From assembly GCA_947480335.1 (NCBI GenBank), contig CANKCB010000018.1:1-45073 (forward strand): a stretch of 45,073 nucleotides of DNA, written 5' to 3'. The notes below the pieces were generated by a model. The model saw only the letters and a list, made by a program, of their open reading frames with translations, was not told where the DNA came from and did no database searches. Positions 33,109 through 42,034 of the stretch are shown here, piece after piece; position 1 is the first letter of the stretch; each line of letters starts with the position of its first letter. This DNA comes from Gammaproteobacteria bacterium. Its GTDB lineage: Bacteria > Pseudomonadota > Gammaproteobacteria > Eutrophobiales > Eutrophobiaceae. Position numbers and translations under genes: made by a program.

Positions 33109-35049
33109 ATGAAACAGTCGTATTCCAGTAACCATCAAACATCAACATATCTTGCATCCAGTCGCTGGTCGGGCGTGACAGCGTTTGTAGTCTTGCTTGC
33201 CGCCTTGCTCGGGGCCAACCCGGCGCACGCAGAAGGATGCGCCTGGCTGGAAAAATACATGGCTCCCATTAAATTACCGGTCGAAGTGTATCCGGTAGCG
33301 CTGGCTGGCCCGGCCCCGGGCGATGTAGAACAACGACTGGTTGGTCCGGATGAATGCAAGATTGTCGGTGACAAGATCATCCAGAACATGCACGGTGTTG
33401 ATTACCGTCAGGTCACCATCGCCATCTCCGGCACCGTGTTTGGATTTGCCCCGGTCAATGCGTTGGCCTTGCCGCCACTGGGTACCGGCGTGCCGGGTGA
33501 AGGACGCGAAAACACATTTTCTGATCATGCCTTTATGTGGCAGACCCAGAGCACGATGGGGCCTTTTACTCCCGGCGTCGGTTACTATAAATATGAAGAA
33601 AAGGACACCCCTACCAGTGTCGAGGTATTGATCCCAAAAAATCCGAAAGACTGGAACGGCATGATGTGGGTACTGGTGCATGGCGCAGGGCGTTTGCCAC
33701 CATTACAGTTTCAGCCGCGTAAACCCGGCCAGTTTAATCGTTACACTGAAACCAGTGAATCAGCCGGTGCACTGATAGACCAGGGTTATGCGGTTGTGTG
33801 GACACGACGTGATGCGGCTATTACGGATGAAGATTCGATGGCTGTGGCCAACACAGTCACGCTGGATGATGGCACTCAACTTGGTGGCAAGGGCAAGCTG
33901 GGCATGGGCTTTAATGACAACCTTGGCCTGATTCGTGATTACACAGTGATCAGCCGTAATTACATTACCGAACAGCTGGGTAAAAAACCGGACCAAATTT
34001 TCTATCGTGGTCATTCAGCGGGTGGTGCGGTAGGACGTACCTTTCTGATGATACGCGGAATGAACACCGATCATGAAGGTCACAAGATGTTTGACGGTTT
34101 TTATCTGGATGATTCTGCCGGTGGTCGTGGCCCGAGTTCCTATTTCTGGGACTCCGAACTGGTGGATGAACATGGCACCTTCAAGCTGACACCTTCCGAG
34201 AAGGACTATCTGGTATTCGCCGGTGAGCAGATGAAATATATGTCTCCGGTGGTTGAAGTCATACACGGTGCCTATAACGGTGGTAACACAGCTACTGTGC
34301 CACGATTGTTTGAACGTGTGCCCGGCACCTATGTTTACTACAAACGTGAAAATGCCCGCATCAACATCGAGAAAGGTCTTGGTGATCTGTGGAAGTCGTA
34401 TGAAATAGCTGGCGTCAGTCATGCCGATGCATCGGCTGAAGCATTCAAACATCCGGAGCTGGCCGCAGACATGGTTGATATCGGTAGCGTCGCCATCAAA
34501 CTGACCCACGCGCTGGTTGACTGGGTGACAACCGGCAAAAAACCACCGGCAACACGTGTCGATGCGTTTGATGTATGGGAACTGGACAAGACCGCCGGCC
34601 CCGCAATACAACTGCCAGAAACGGCCTGCCCACGCGGAGTCTTCAGGGCCTACATGAAACGACCAGATGGTAGCTCGGTCGGCTCGAGCCCTGCCCTGTT
34701 TGTACCTTATCTGACTGAACTGCGTCCGCAGGTGAATGAAGATCAGGATAAACCGGCGGGCTTTAAGGAAGAGTGGCTGGAACCACTGGATCGCAATGGC
34801 TATCTGGTAGATATGGAAGGCAGCGGTCATCGCATGACCCGCCCGACTATTCAGCAGATGTGGCATATCCGATACAGTGCCGGGATGAAAACCGGAATTC
34901 TGAAACCATATGAAAAACTGACACAGAAAAACTATTCAGCCTGCGTCGCCGGGGTCGCCAATAGTCTGAATGCAGACGGCTTACTCACGGATGAAGCCCG
35001 TGACTGGTATATCGACAAGGCGAAGACCGACTTTATCGGTAACTATTAA
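33109..35049 (+). CDS. large secreted alpha/beta hydrolase
   Basis: 646 residues. A long signal peptide (about residues 1-42, core 'TAFVVLLAALLGANPAHA') precedes a mature enzyme with 'WVLVHGAGRLPPLQF', a nucleophile elbow GHSAGG (Ser303) and a late 'DMEGSGHRMTRPTIQQMW' that may hold the catalytic His. It resembles the alpha/beta hydrolase_10-type periplasmic esterases; tannase- or polyester-oligomer-like activity is possible but unproven. GGGGG precedes the ATG. It follows the alpha-hydroxy-acid oxidase gene after 129 bases, so release of a hydroxy acid from an ester that then feeds the oxidase is a reasonable guess. Confidence 0.82.
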   Translation: MKQSYSSNHQTSTYLASSRWSGVTAFVVLLAALLGANPAHAEGCAWLEKYMAPIKLPVEVYPVALAGPAPGDVEQRLVGPDECKIVGDKIIQNMHGVDYRQVTIAISGTVFGFAPVNALALPPLGTGVPGEGRENTFSDHAFMWQTQSTMGPFTPGVGYYKYEEKDTPTSVEVLIPKNPKDWNGMMWVLVHGAGRLPPLQFQPRKPGQFNRYTETSESAGALIDQGYAVVWTRRDAAITDEDSMAVANTVTLDDGTQLGGKGKLGMGFNDNLGLIRDYTVISRNYITEQLGKKPDQIFYRGHSAGGAVGRTFLMIRGMNTDHEGHKMFDGFYLDDSAGGRGPSSYFWDSELVDEHGTFKLTPSEKDYLVFAGEQMKYMSPVVEVIHGAYNGGNTATVPRLFERVPGTYVYYKRENARINIEKGLGDLWKSYEIAGVSHADASAEAFKHPELAADMVDIGSVAIKLTHALVDWVTTGKKPPATRVDAFDVWELDKTAGPAIQLPETACPRGVFRAYMKRPDGSSVGSSPALFVPYLTELRPQVNEDQDKPAGFKEEWLEPLDRNGYLVDMEGSGHRMTRPTIQQMWHIRYSAGMKTGILKPYEKLTQKNYSACVAGVANSLNADGLLTDEARDWYIDKAKTDFIGNY

Positions 35050-35235
35050 TACTGACGTTACTGCGGACAACTTTCAGGGTCGATGTGGTTAATCAGCCGC
35101 CACTCAGCCCTGAATGCTATACTTAAGGTCAGCCCACCGGATTAACACCTACAAAGCGAATGGAAGACACTGAAAAACTCGCCGTACTAATTGATAATGC
35201 ACAGCTGTAAACATTCTTATTCTGGAGAGACTGTT

Positions 35236-35742
35236 ATGCTAAAAATGCATCATGCCACCCTACTCTGCATACTGTTCCTGACGCTTTCAGGCACTGCAAC
35301 AGTACAGGCAATTGATATCGGGGATAGTGCTCCAAACTGGGTATTAAAAAATGCGGGGGGGGTTGACACGGATTTTTACCGTGACTCAGTCAATAAGGTT
35401 ACCGTGTTGATCTACTGGGCCACCTGGTGTCCGTATTGCAAATCACTGATGCCACATTTACAACTGGTGGCCGATCTGTACCGTGACCAACCGGTCCGGT
35501 TTTATGCCATGGACATCAAGGAAACCGCTGATCCGATCCGGTATATGCAAGAGGCCGGTTTCAGCTTTGAATTGATCCAGAATGCGGATGCCACCATGGA
35601 GCCTTATGGAGTACGAGGCACGCCGAGTGTGTTTGTGATCGACCGGAACCATCAGGTCGTTTATCGCAGGATACCGGACACCTCTGATGAGGAGGTAAAG
35701 GTTGCTGTCCAATTGGTCATTGATACTGCATTAAAAAAGTGA
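35236..35742 (+). CDS. periplasmic TlpA/ResA-like thioredoxin-fold protein
   Basis: About 168 residues from ATG 35236, which has GGAGAG upstream. A signal peptide covers residues 1-25 (LLCILFLTLSGTATVQA). The thioredoxin fold shows 'WATWCPYCKSLMPHL' with the Cys65-x2-Cys68 redox pair, and the cis-proline segment 'YGVRGTPSVFVIDRNHQVVY'. It probably reduces periplasmic disulfides, as in cytochrome c maturation. The CPYC active site is less reducing than typical ResA. A DUF2892 protein gene follows after 78 bases. Confidence 0.88.
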   Translation: MLKMHHATLLCILFLTLSGTATVQAIDIGDSAPNWVLKNAGGVDTDFYRDSVNKVTVLIYWATWCPYCKSLMPHLQLVADLYRDQPVRFYAMDIKETADPIRYMQEAGFSFELIQNADATMEPYGVRGTPSVFVIDRNHQVVYRRIPDTSDEEVKVAVQLVIDTALKK

Positions 35743-35820
35743 TAATCGGATATCAATTTACTCGCGGGATTGTCGGGCGTATGGTCAGTATCATAACCAT
35801 CCATAAAACAGGAGGATGTT

Positions 35821-36015
35821 ATGAAACATAATGTAGGTAATGCAGACCATATTTTCAGGATAGTCGCTGGGCGCACCATCATAGCTACCGGGATCTATAT
35901 TCACTCCTGGTGGGGAGCCATAGGCATCATACCATTGACTACCGCGGCCTTCAGATTTTGTCAGGCCTACTTTCCATTTGGCTTGACCACCTGCAAGACT
36001 GACCCGGCGCCCTGA
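35821..36015 (+). CDS. DUF2892 (YgaP-like) inner membrane protein
   Basis: 64 residues with two short hydrophobic segments (GRTIIATGIYIHSWWGAIGI and the following IPLTTAAFRFC) and the DUF2892 signature start 'NADHIFRIVAGRTIIA' and tail 'FRFCQAYFPFGLTTC'. The family is often fused to or encoded beside rhodanese domains, and its conserved cysteines suggest sulfur or redox chemistry at the membrane. GGAGG lies at ideal spacing before the ATG. It is probably cotranscribed with the thioredoxin-like gene upstream. Confidence 0.9.
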   Translation: MKHNVGNADHIFRIVAGRTIIATGIYIHSWWGAIGIIPLTTAAFRFCQAYFPFGLTTCKTDPAP

Positions 36016-36081
36016 ACAGGTGCAGGCTACCGCGTAAATTCAGTCATCTACAGGCCGGTTTATGTACTTGCCCGTTTAAAA

Positions 36082-36096
36082 ATGCAAAATTTGCAT
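36082..36096. promoter_or_regulatory. 15-base palindrome upstream of the DUF3014 gene
   Basis: ATGCAAAATTTGCAT is a perfect inverted repeat of seven bases around one central A, 59 bases before the start codon. It may be an operator for the DUF3014 gene; no regulator is linked. Confidence 0.35.
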
Positions 36097-36154
36097 ATCG
36101 TTTGACCATTTTCTGATCTAGAATCAGCCATCAATTTCCCTATGTAGTGAGCGT

Positions 36155-36967
36155 ATGAATAGATTCTTGATACCGGTTGTCATCATTCTTGTCATGGTTG
36201 CAGGTTATCTAGCAATCAGCACGCGTAAGCAGGACACTACGCCTGTGCAGGTGCAAATTGAACTGCCACCACAGGTAAAACAGGAACAACAAGCCGTTAA
36301 GCCTCCAGAGCCCAAATTTGTTGTGCCTGAACCGCAGGTACAGGCAGAACTGGCCAAACCCTTGCCGGTACTGGACGAAAGCGATCAGGTGGTTGAGCAG
36401 GAATTCAATGGTCTGGTTAATGGTGATACCGGGCTGGCACAACTTTTGATGTTCAAGGCGTTCATCCGCAATTTTGTCGTCATCGTCAACAATATGACTT
36501 TGTCAAAAATACCGCTGAAATACCAGTTTTTCCACGCGCCTGCCGGCACTTTCCAGGTCAAAAGCGATACGCCGGAAACACGCTTTATCGATCCGCAAAA
36601 TTATAGCCGTTACCTGCCACTGGTTCGGCTAGTAGCTGCAATAGATATGGATAATCTGGTTAGTGTGTATGTTTACCTGTACCCGCTGTTCCAGACAGCC
36701 TATGAGGAAATGGGCTATCCGAACCGCTATTTTAATGACCGTCTGGTCGAGGTGATTGAGCATTTACTGGAAACACCAGAGGTACCAGATCCAATAGTGC
36801 TGGTTCAGCCAAAAGTCTACTATCAGTTTGCCGATGCAGATTTGGAAGCCCGCTCTGCCGGCCAAAAGTTGCTGATCCGTACTGGTCGCGAAAATGCGGC
36901 CCTGCTGAAACTAAAACTGAAGGATTTGCACGCAAAACTGACGTCCCTGAAGGGGCTGGATAAATAA
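36155..36967 (+). CDS. DUF3014 membrane-anchored protein
   Basis: 270 residues. A single N-terminal helix (FLIPVVIILVMVAGYLAI) is followed by a Pro/Gln/Val-rich linker (residues 30-75) and a globular DUF3014 domain with 'LMFKAFIRNFVVIVNN', 'NYSRYLPLVRLVAAID' and 'YPLFQTAYEEMGYPNRYFND'. The domain is conserved in gammaproteobacteria but has no known function. It should face the periplasm. A palindrome lies upstream. It is followed after 151 bases by a molybdenum hydroxylase operon with its own Shine-Dalgarno. Confidence 0.87.
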   Translation: MNRFLIPVVIILVMVAGYLAISTRKQDTTPVQVQIELPPQVKQEQQAVKPPEPKFVVPEPQVQAELAKPLPVLDESDQVVEQEFNGLVNGDTGLAQLLMFKAFIRNFVVIVNNMTLSKIPLKYQFFHAPAGTFQVKSDTPETRFIDPQNYSRYLPLVRLVAAIDMDNLVSVYVYLYPLFQTAYEEMGYPNRYFNDRLVEVIEHLLETPEVPDPIVLVQPKVYYQFADADLEARSAGQKLLIRTGRENAALLKLKLKDLHAKLTSLKGLDK

Positions 36968-37118
36968 TAATTCACTGGCGGCCCTCCGCCCGTTCGATTT
37001 CCCCGGACTTTGCTGCATTAGGCATTATAAGTGGTGTGCTGCCTCCCCCTGTCCACGTTGAAACTGTCCATTCCTTGTGCAACACTGGTCACCATTATCG
37101 CTACGGAGGAAGGTTCAG

Positions 37119-37619
37119 ATGCCCGATCTATCGCTGGAAGTAAACGGCAAGACACTGCCGGTCAAAGACGTAGACCCGTCAACCCCGTTGTTATGGGTGT
37201 TACGTGATCATCTTGGATTGGTAGGTACCAAGTTCGGTTGTGGCGGTGGATTCTGTGGTGCTTGTACCGTCCAGCTGGATGGCAAACCGATACGCTCCTG
37301 CTCCGTCACCGTTTCCTCTGCGGTCAACGGTAAAATCACTACCATAGAAGGTCTGGCCAGTGTAGACAATGTACTGCATCCGTTGCAACAGGCCTGGATT
37401 GAACTCGACGTCGCCCAATGTGGATATTGCCAGGCCGGTCAGATTATGTCGGCAGCGGCACTCTTGAGTAAAAATCCGAAACCAACTGACGCGGATATTG
37501 ATGACGCCATGAGTGGCAATATCTGTCGTTGTGCAACCTATACCAGAATACGTAAGGCAATCCATACAGCGGCAGACAAACTGGCCGCGTTGAGTACTGA
37601 GATTGGAGGTGTGGTATGA
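37119..37619 (+). CDS. small [2Fe-2S] subunit of a molybdenum hydroxylase (IorA-like)
   Basis: About 166 residues from ATG 37119, with GGAGGA upstream. The plant-type ferredoxin cluster site is '[18 protein letters not shown]', and the second [2Fe-2S] site is '[16 protein letters not shown]' with '[16 protein letters not shown]'. This is the electron-transfer subunit of the xanthine dehydrogenase family, of the isoquinoline 1-oxidoreductase or aldehyde dehydrogenase type. Its stop overlaps the start of the large subunit by ATGA, so the two are translationally coupled. Confidence 0.94.
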   Translation: MPDLSLEVNGKTLPVKDVDPSTPLLWVLRDHLGLVGTKFGCGGGFCGACTVQLDGKPIRSCSVTVSSAVNGKITTIEGLASVDNVLHPLQQAWIELDVAQCGYCQAGQIMSAAALLSKNPKPTDADIDDAMSGNICRCATYTRIRKAIHTAADKLAALSTEIGGVV

Positions 37620-39865
37620 ATTCGATCATGCTGCATGACATAATCAATGAGGCGGAAATGCAGCACGGCCCGCTGGCACTGGATATCCGCCAGATTTCTC
37701 GCCGCACCTTTCTGCAGCTGACCGGTATTGCCACAGGCGGTTTGATACTCGGCTTCTCACTGCGTTCAGAAGCAAACCCGGTTACCCCGGCGGCGGCTAA
37801 TGAATTTGTACCGAATGGATTTGTGCGTATTGATACCGATGGCAAGATTACCCTGTACGCAAAGAATCCGGAGGTAGGTCAGGGTGTAAAAACCTCGCTG
37901 CCCATGATGATTGCCGAAGAACTCGATGCGAACTGGGATGACATACAGATCGTACAGGCCCCAATCAATGAAGCTTATTATGGTCGACAATCTGCAGGTG
38001 GCTCGCAATCAACCCCGACTAGTTGGGATATTTGTCGGCAAGCAGGTGCCGTGACCCGATCATTACTGGTCACAGCCGCAGCCGCACAATGGAAAGTGCC
38101 TGGAGCTGAATGCACAACGGATTCAGGCAAGGTGTTGCATCAGGCCAGCGGACGCAGTCTGGGTTATGGTCAACTGGTAAACGACGCCGCCAAACTGCCT
38201 GTACCGGATCCAAAAACCGTGACCTTGAAACAGCGTCAGGACTACAAACTGCTCGGCAAACGCATCAGTGGTGTCGACAACCGCAAGATTGTTACTGGCC
38301 AACCCTTGTTTGGGATTGATACGGTATTGCCAAACATGTTGTATGCCGCTTACCAGAAATGTCCGGCCACTGGTGGAAAAGTGATTTCAGCCAATCTGGA
38401 TGAAATCAAGGCGCTGCCCGGTATCAAGGATGCCTTTGTACTCGAAGGCAATGACACCGTCACCGAGCTGATGCCTGGTGTGGCGATATTGGCCACGTCT
38501 ACCTGGGCGGCATTTAGCGCGAAGAAGCAGTTAAAGGTCAAATGGGATGAATCCAATGCGTCCAAAGACAGCTGGAGCGCAGCGATCAACAAGGCTGGTG
38601 AACTTGCCAAATCTCCCGGTGTAGAGACACTGGCCAGCAGCGGCGATATCAATATAGCGTATCAACAGGCCAAACACGTACAGGAAGCCTGGTACTCCTA
38701 TCCGTTCATACCGCACGCACCGATGGAACCACAGAACTGTACAGCCTGGGTACGTGATGGACGGGCTGAATTCTGGGCCCCGACCCAGCGTCCCCAGGGC
38801 GGCATCACCAGTGTGTCCAAGATGCTGGGACTAACCGAAGACAAAATTGAAGTCCACCAGATCCGTGGTGGTGGTGGATTCGGTCGACGACTGATGAATG
38901 ATTACATGTGTGAAGTGGCGGCGATTTCGGCCAAAGTCGGTGTGCCGGTCAAACTGACCTGGACCCGCGAAGACGATATGCAGCATGACTTCTACCGGGT
39001 GGGTGGCTTTCATGCACTTAAAGGCGCTGTGGATCCGTCAGGCAAGCTATCCGCATGGGAAGATCATTTCATCACCTTTACCGATGGCACTGGCAAACCA
39101 ACCTCGGGTGGCAACATCAATGAGGAAGAGTTCCCGTTGTTACTGGTCAATAACACCCGCCTGACGCAGACCATGATGCCGTTGAAGGTGCCCACCGGCC
39201 CCTGGCGCGCGCCGCGCTCGAACAGTATTGCTTTTGCCGTGCAATCATTTATTAACGAACTGGCAGTTGCCGCCGGGCGCGATCATGTGAACTTTCTGCT
39301 CGACATTATGGGTGAGCCACGCTGGTTGAAACCGGATGATATCAATTCAATCAATACAGGTCGTGCTGCCGCCGTGATCAAGCTGGTCGCGGAGAAATCC
39401 GGCTGGGGCAAAACATTGCCCAAAGGCCATGGACTTGGACTGGCATTTCATTTTAGCCATGCCGGTCATGTGGCCGAAGTCGCTGAAGTAAGCGTCGATG
39501 CAAACAAGAAACTGACTGTGCATAAAGTCACGGTGGTCGCTGACGTAGGTCCAATCATTAATATGAGTGGAGCCGAGAACCAGTGTCAGGGCGCTGTGAT
39601 TGATGGATACAGTACAGCTCTTGGGCTGGGATTGTCGATTGAAAATGGTCGCATCCAGGAAACCAACTTCAACCAGTATCCGATCCTACGCATGAAAAAT
39701 GCACCGGTAGTCGCTGTGCACTTTATTGAAAGCGAATTCAATCCGACCGGATTGGGTGAGCCGGCATTGCCACCAGCTGCTCCAGCCATCTGTAATGCCA
39801 TCTTTGCCGCTTGCGGTATCCGCGTACGCGAGCTGCCTTTGACTAAGTCCGGGTTTACTGTCTAG
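37616..39865 (+). CDS. molybdopterin-binding large subunit of a molybdenum hydroxylase (IorB-like)
   Basis: 749 residues. Residues 24-45 carry a twin-arginine-type sequence ([16 protein letters not shown]), so the enzyme is probably exported folded with its small subunit. The cofactor domains show '[20 protein letters not shown]', '[19 protein letters not shown]' and the C-terminal '[19 protein letters not shown]' with the catalytic Glu. No FAD subunit gene and no cytochrome partner is linked, as in isoquinoline oxidoreductase-type two-subunit enzymes. Substrate may be an aldehyde or N-heterocycle. A 32-base palindrome lies just after the stop. Confidence 0.92.
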   Translation: MNSIMLHDIINEAEMQHGPLALDIRQISRRTFLQLTGIATGGLILGFSLRSEANPVTPAAANEFVPNGFVRIDTDGKITLYAKNPEVGQGVKTSLPMMIAEELDANWDDIQIVQAPINEAYYGRQSAGGSQSTPTSWDICRQAGAVTRSLLVTAAAAQWKVPGAECTTDSGKVLHQASGRSLGYGQLVNDAAKLPVPDPKTVTLKQRQDYKLLGKRISGVDNRKIVTGQPLFGIDTVLPNMLYAAYQKCPATGGKVISANLDEIKALPGIKDAFVLEGNDTVTELMPGVAILATSTWAAFSAKKQLKVKWDESNASKDSWSAAINKAGELAKSPGVETLASSGDINIAYQQAKHVQEAWYSYPFIPHAPMEPQNCTAWVRDGRAEFWAPTQRPQGGITSVSKMLGLTEDKIEVHQIRGGGGFGRRLMNDYMCEVAAISAKVGVPVKLTWTREDDMQHDFYRVGGFHALKGAVDPSGKLSAWEDHFITFTDGTGKPTSGGNINEEEFPLLLVNNTRLTQTMMPLKVPTGPWRAPRSNSIAFAVQSFINELAVAAGRDHVNFLLDIMGEPRWLKPDDINSINTGRAAAVIKLVAEKSGWGKTLPKGHGLGLAFHFSHAGHVAEVAEVSVDANKKLTVHKVTVVADVGPIINMSGAENQCQGAVIDGYSTALGLGLSIENGRIQETNFNQYPILRMKNAPVVAVHFIESEFNPTGLGEPALPPAAPAICNAIFAACGIRVRELPLTKSGFTV

Positions 39866-39873
39866 CCCAGTCC

Positions 39874-39905
39874 CTCAGGGGACAGATTTAAATCTGTCCC
39901 CTGAG
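39874..39905. repeat. perfect 32-base palindrome, GGGGACAGATTT family
   Basis: CTCAGGGGACAGATTT followed by its exact reverse complement. The core GGGGACAGATTT/AAATCTGTCCCC is a dispersed palindromic motif in many gammaproteobacteria, often linked to REP-type transposases elsewhere. It lies nine bases after the molybdenum hydroxylase stop and could also work as a 3' mRNA hairpin; it has no T run. Confidence 0.75.
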
Positions 39906-39974
39906 CTGTTTAAACTAGCCGCATCCAGATGCGCACGCTAGAATAGCCTCTGACAATTTTCACTGCGGGGCAAC

Positions 39975-40586
39975 ATGTCTGACAATTTCCATACTGTAGC
40001 CACCCAACTGGTTGAGGCCGGGCGTGCCCTGCATGAACTGGGTATGGTACCTGCGACCAGCGGTAATTTTTCCGCCTTGCTGGACAATGGTCATATTGCC
40101 ATTACCGTGTCCGGCCGACACAAGGGCAAGCTGACCACTGATGACATCATGATCCTGAATCCGGATGGTTCGGCAATGGATCAGCGTAAACCCTCTGCCG
40201 AAACTGGACTGCACCTGCAACTCTACAAACGGTTTCCGTCAGTCCGAGCCATACTGCATCCACATTCACGCGCAGCGACCCAAACCGCCGCGATGACAAA
40301 AGACAAAATTGTGTTACAAAATTATGAATTATTGAAAGCGTTTGGTGGTATCAATACCCATAAAACCAAGATGCTGGTGCCGATTTTTGATAATGATCAG
40401 GATATCAACCGTCTGGCCGGTGTAGTGGAATCCTACATGCAGGCCAATGAACCAATCCAGGCCTATATTATCCGTGGACACGGATTTTATTGCTGGGCAG
40501 AATCAGTGGAGGCGGTGTTACGCCACTGCGAGGCACTCGAATTTCTGTTGCAATGTGAATTTCAAACGACCGGGTTGACCCGGTAA
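39975..40586 (+). CDS. mtnB: methylthioribulose-1-phosphate dehydratase (methionine salvage)
   Basis: 203 residues of the class II aldolase family. It shows 'HELGMVPATSGNFSALLDNG', 'GRHKGKLTTDDIMILNPDG', the zinc-ligand run 'RAILHPHSRAATQTAAM' and a late 'YIIRGHGFYCWAESVEA'. It dehydrates methylthioribulose 1-phosphate to the diketone intermediate. GCGGGG precedes the ATG. It leads an mtnB-mtnD-mtnC operon. The upstream enzymes (MTA phosphorylase, MtnA isomerase) are not in the window. Confidence 0.94.
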   Translation: MSDNFHTVATQLVEAGRALHELGMVPATSGNFSALLDNGHIAITVSGRHKGKLTTDDIMILNPDGSAMDQRKPSAETGLHLQLYKRFPSVRAILHPHSRAATQTAAMTKDKIVLQNYELLKAFGGINTHKTKMLVPIFDNDQDINRLAGVVESYMQANEPIQAYIIRGHGFYCWAESVEAVLRHCEALEFLLQCEFQTTGLTR

Positions 40587-40601
40587 CATCAGGAGACACC
40601 G

Positions 40602-41165
40602 ATGACGGTACTGAGTATTTATAATGACGATGCCAGCGGCCAGCCGGAACACATCCGGAAATTTGAGGACATTGCCAGTCGGTTGGGCAGTGTCGGCGTA
40701 TTGATTGAACGCTGGGGAGCGGGCAAAAAATTGAGTGAAAATGCGCAATCCGAGGAAGTGCTGGCCGCCTATAAGGACTCCATTGATCGTCTGAATAAAA
40801 AATACGGTTTCAAGTCAATCGATGTGGTCTCGCTCAGACCGGATAATCCCAAGCGCGAAGATATGCGCAAGATGTTTCTCACCGAACATCTGCACCGGGA
40901 TTTCGAGATCCGCTTCTTTGTCGATGGTCGTGGCCTGTTCTACCTGCATATCGATGGCAAGATCTATTGCATACTGTGCGAAAAGGAAGATTTGATCTCG
41001 GTACCGGCCAATACCACACACTGGTTTGACATGGGTACGGCACCGGATTTCAAGGCCATCCGTCTGTTCACCACAGACAATGGCTGGGTAGCTGAATTCA
41101 CTGGCAGTGATATATCCACACGTTTTCCGAGTTTTGATGATTATCTGAAACTGGTAGGCGCGTAA
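40602..41165 (+). CDS. mtnD: acireductone dioxygenase (methionine salvage)
   Basis: 187 residues of the cupin-type ARD family. The metal site is in 'LTEHLHRDFEIRFFVDGRG' (His-x-His and Glu) and the distant His in 'VPANTTHWFDMG'. It oxidises acireductone to the keto acid precursor of methionine when iron is bound, or makes CO when nickel is bound. The gene starts 15 bases after mtnB with AGGAGA upstream. Confidence 0.95.
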   Translation: MTVLSIYNDDASGQPEHIRKFEDIASRLGSVGVLIERWGAGKKLSENAQSEEVLAAYKDSIDRLNKKYGFKSIDVVSLRPDNPKREDMRKMFLTEHLHRDFEIRFFVDGRGLFYLHIDGKIYCILCEKEDLISVPANTTHWFDMGTAPDFKAIRLFTTDNGWVAEFTGSDISTRFPSFDDYLKLVGA

Positions 41166-41174
41166 ATACTGCAC

Positions 41175-41852
41175 ATGATTCGGGCGATCATCACCGATAT
41201 TGAAGGCACGACCACATCCATCAGTTTTGTCTATGACGTGCTGTTTCCGTATGCGCGTGAACAAATGGCAAACTTTATTCGTACACATCGAGAAGATGAA
41301 ATCGTACGCACGCAACTGGCGTTAATCTGCAATGAGGCTGGCAAGCCACTGGAAGAAGAACTCGCCATTGCCCAGCTGCTGACGTGGATGGATGAAGATA
41401 AAAAAATTACACCACTGAAAACCCTGCAGGGGCTGATCTGGCAACACGGCTATGATCAGAGCCATTTCAAGGGTCACCTTTATGAAGATGTGCCCCGTAA
41501 TCTGCGTCAATGGCATCAGCTGGGCATCCAGCTCTATGTGTATTCTTCCGGTTCAGTTCAGGCGCAAAAACTGTTATTCGCTAATACCGCCTGGGGCGAT
41601 CTGACCGGATTGTTCTCCGGTTATTTTGATACCCGCATTGGCAATAAACGTGAGCGCGAATCTTACCTGCACATCATTCAGGATACCGGCTTTGCTCCGA
41701 ATGAAATCCTGTTCCTGTCCGATATTGAACAGGAACTGACTGCCGCCGCTCAGGCCGGTATCCGGACATTATTGCTGGTACGTGACGGTGACAAGCCGGC
41801 AGGCGAGTTTGCACAGGTCAGCAACTTTGATCAGATTGAGCTACCCGCCTGA
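41175..41852 (+). CDS. mtnC: acireductone synthase / enolase-phosphatase (methionine salvage)
   Basis: 225 residues of the HAD superfamily. It opens 'IITDIEGTTTSISFVYDVLF' with the D-x-E nucleophile motif, then 'LYVYSSGSVQAQKLLF' and 'ILFLSDIEQELTAAAQAG'. One enzyme carries out enolisation and dephosphorylation, linking MtnB and MtnD. It begins nine bases after mtnD. Together the three genes recycle the methylthio group of S-adenosylmethionine by-products to methionine. The 182-base gap to the next gene shows only a weak hairpin (CTGATTC/GAATCAG) and no T run. Confidence 0.95.
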   Translation: MIRAIITDIEGTTTSISFVYDVLFPYAREQMANFIRTHREDEIVRTQLALICNEAGKPLEEELAIAQLLTWMDEDKKITPLKTLQGLIWQHGYDQSHFKGHLYEDVPRNLRQWHQLGIQLYVYSSGSVQAQKLLFANTAWGDLTGLFSGYFDTRIGNKRERESYLHIIQDTGFAPNEILFLSDIEQELTAAAQAGIRTLLLVRDGDKPAGEFAQVSNFDQIELPA

Positions 41853-42034
41853 CCGCCAAGCGGTACTGATAATCTATGGCGATTCAGACAAATTATTGAC
41901 CTGTTGGCTGCTGATTCCTGCCAGAATCAGGGTGCAAGTCACAAAATAATTATAAAAATCAGTGTATTATTATTTCGGTAGACTGATGTGGTTTAACAGC
42001 CAGATAGACGGTAATACGGACTGCCACGGTTGAA

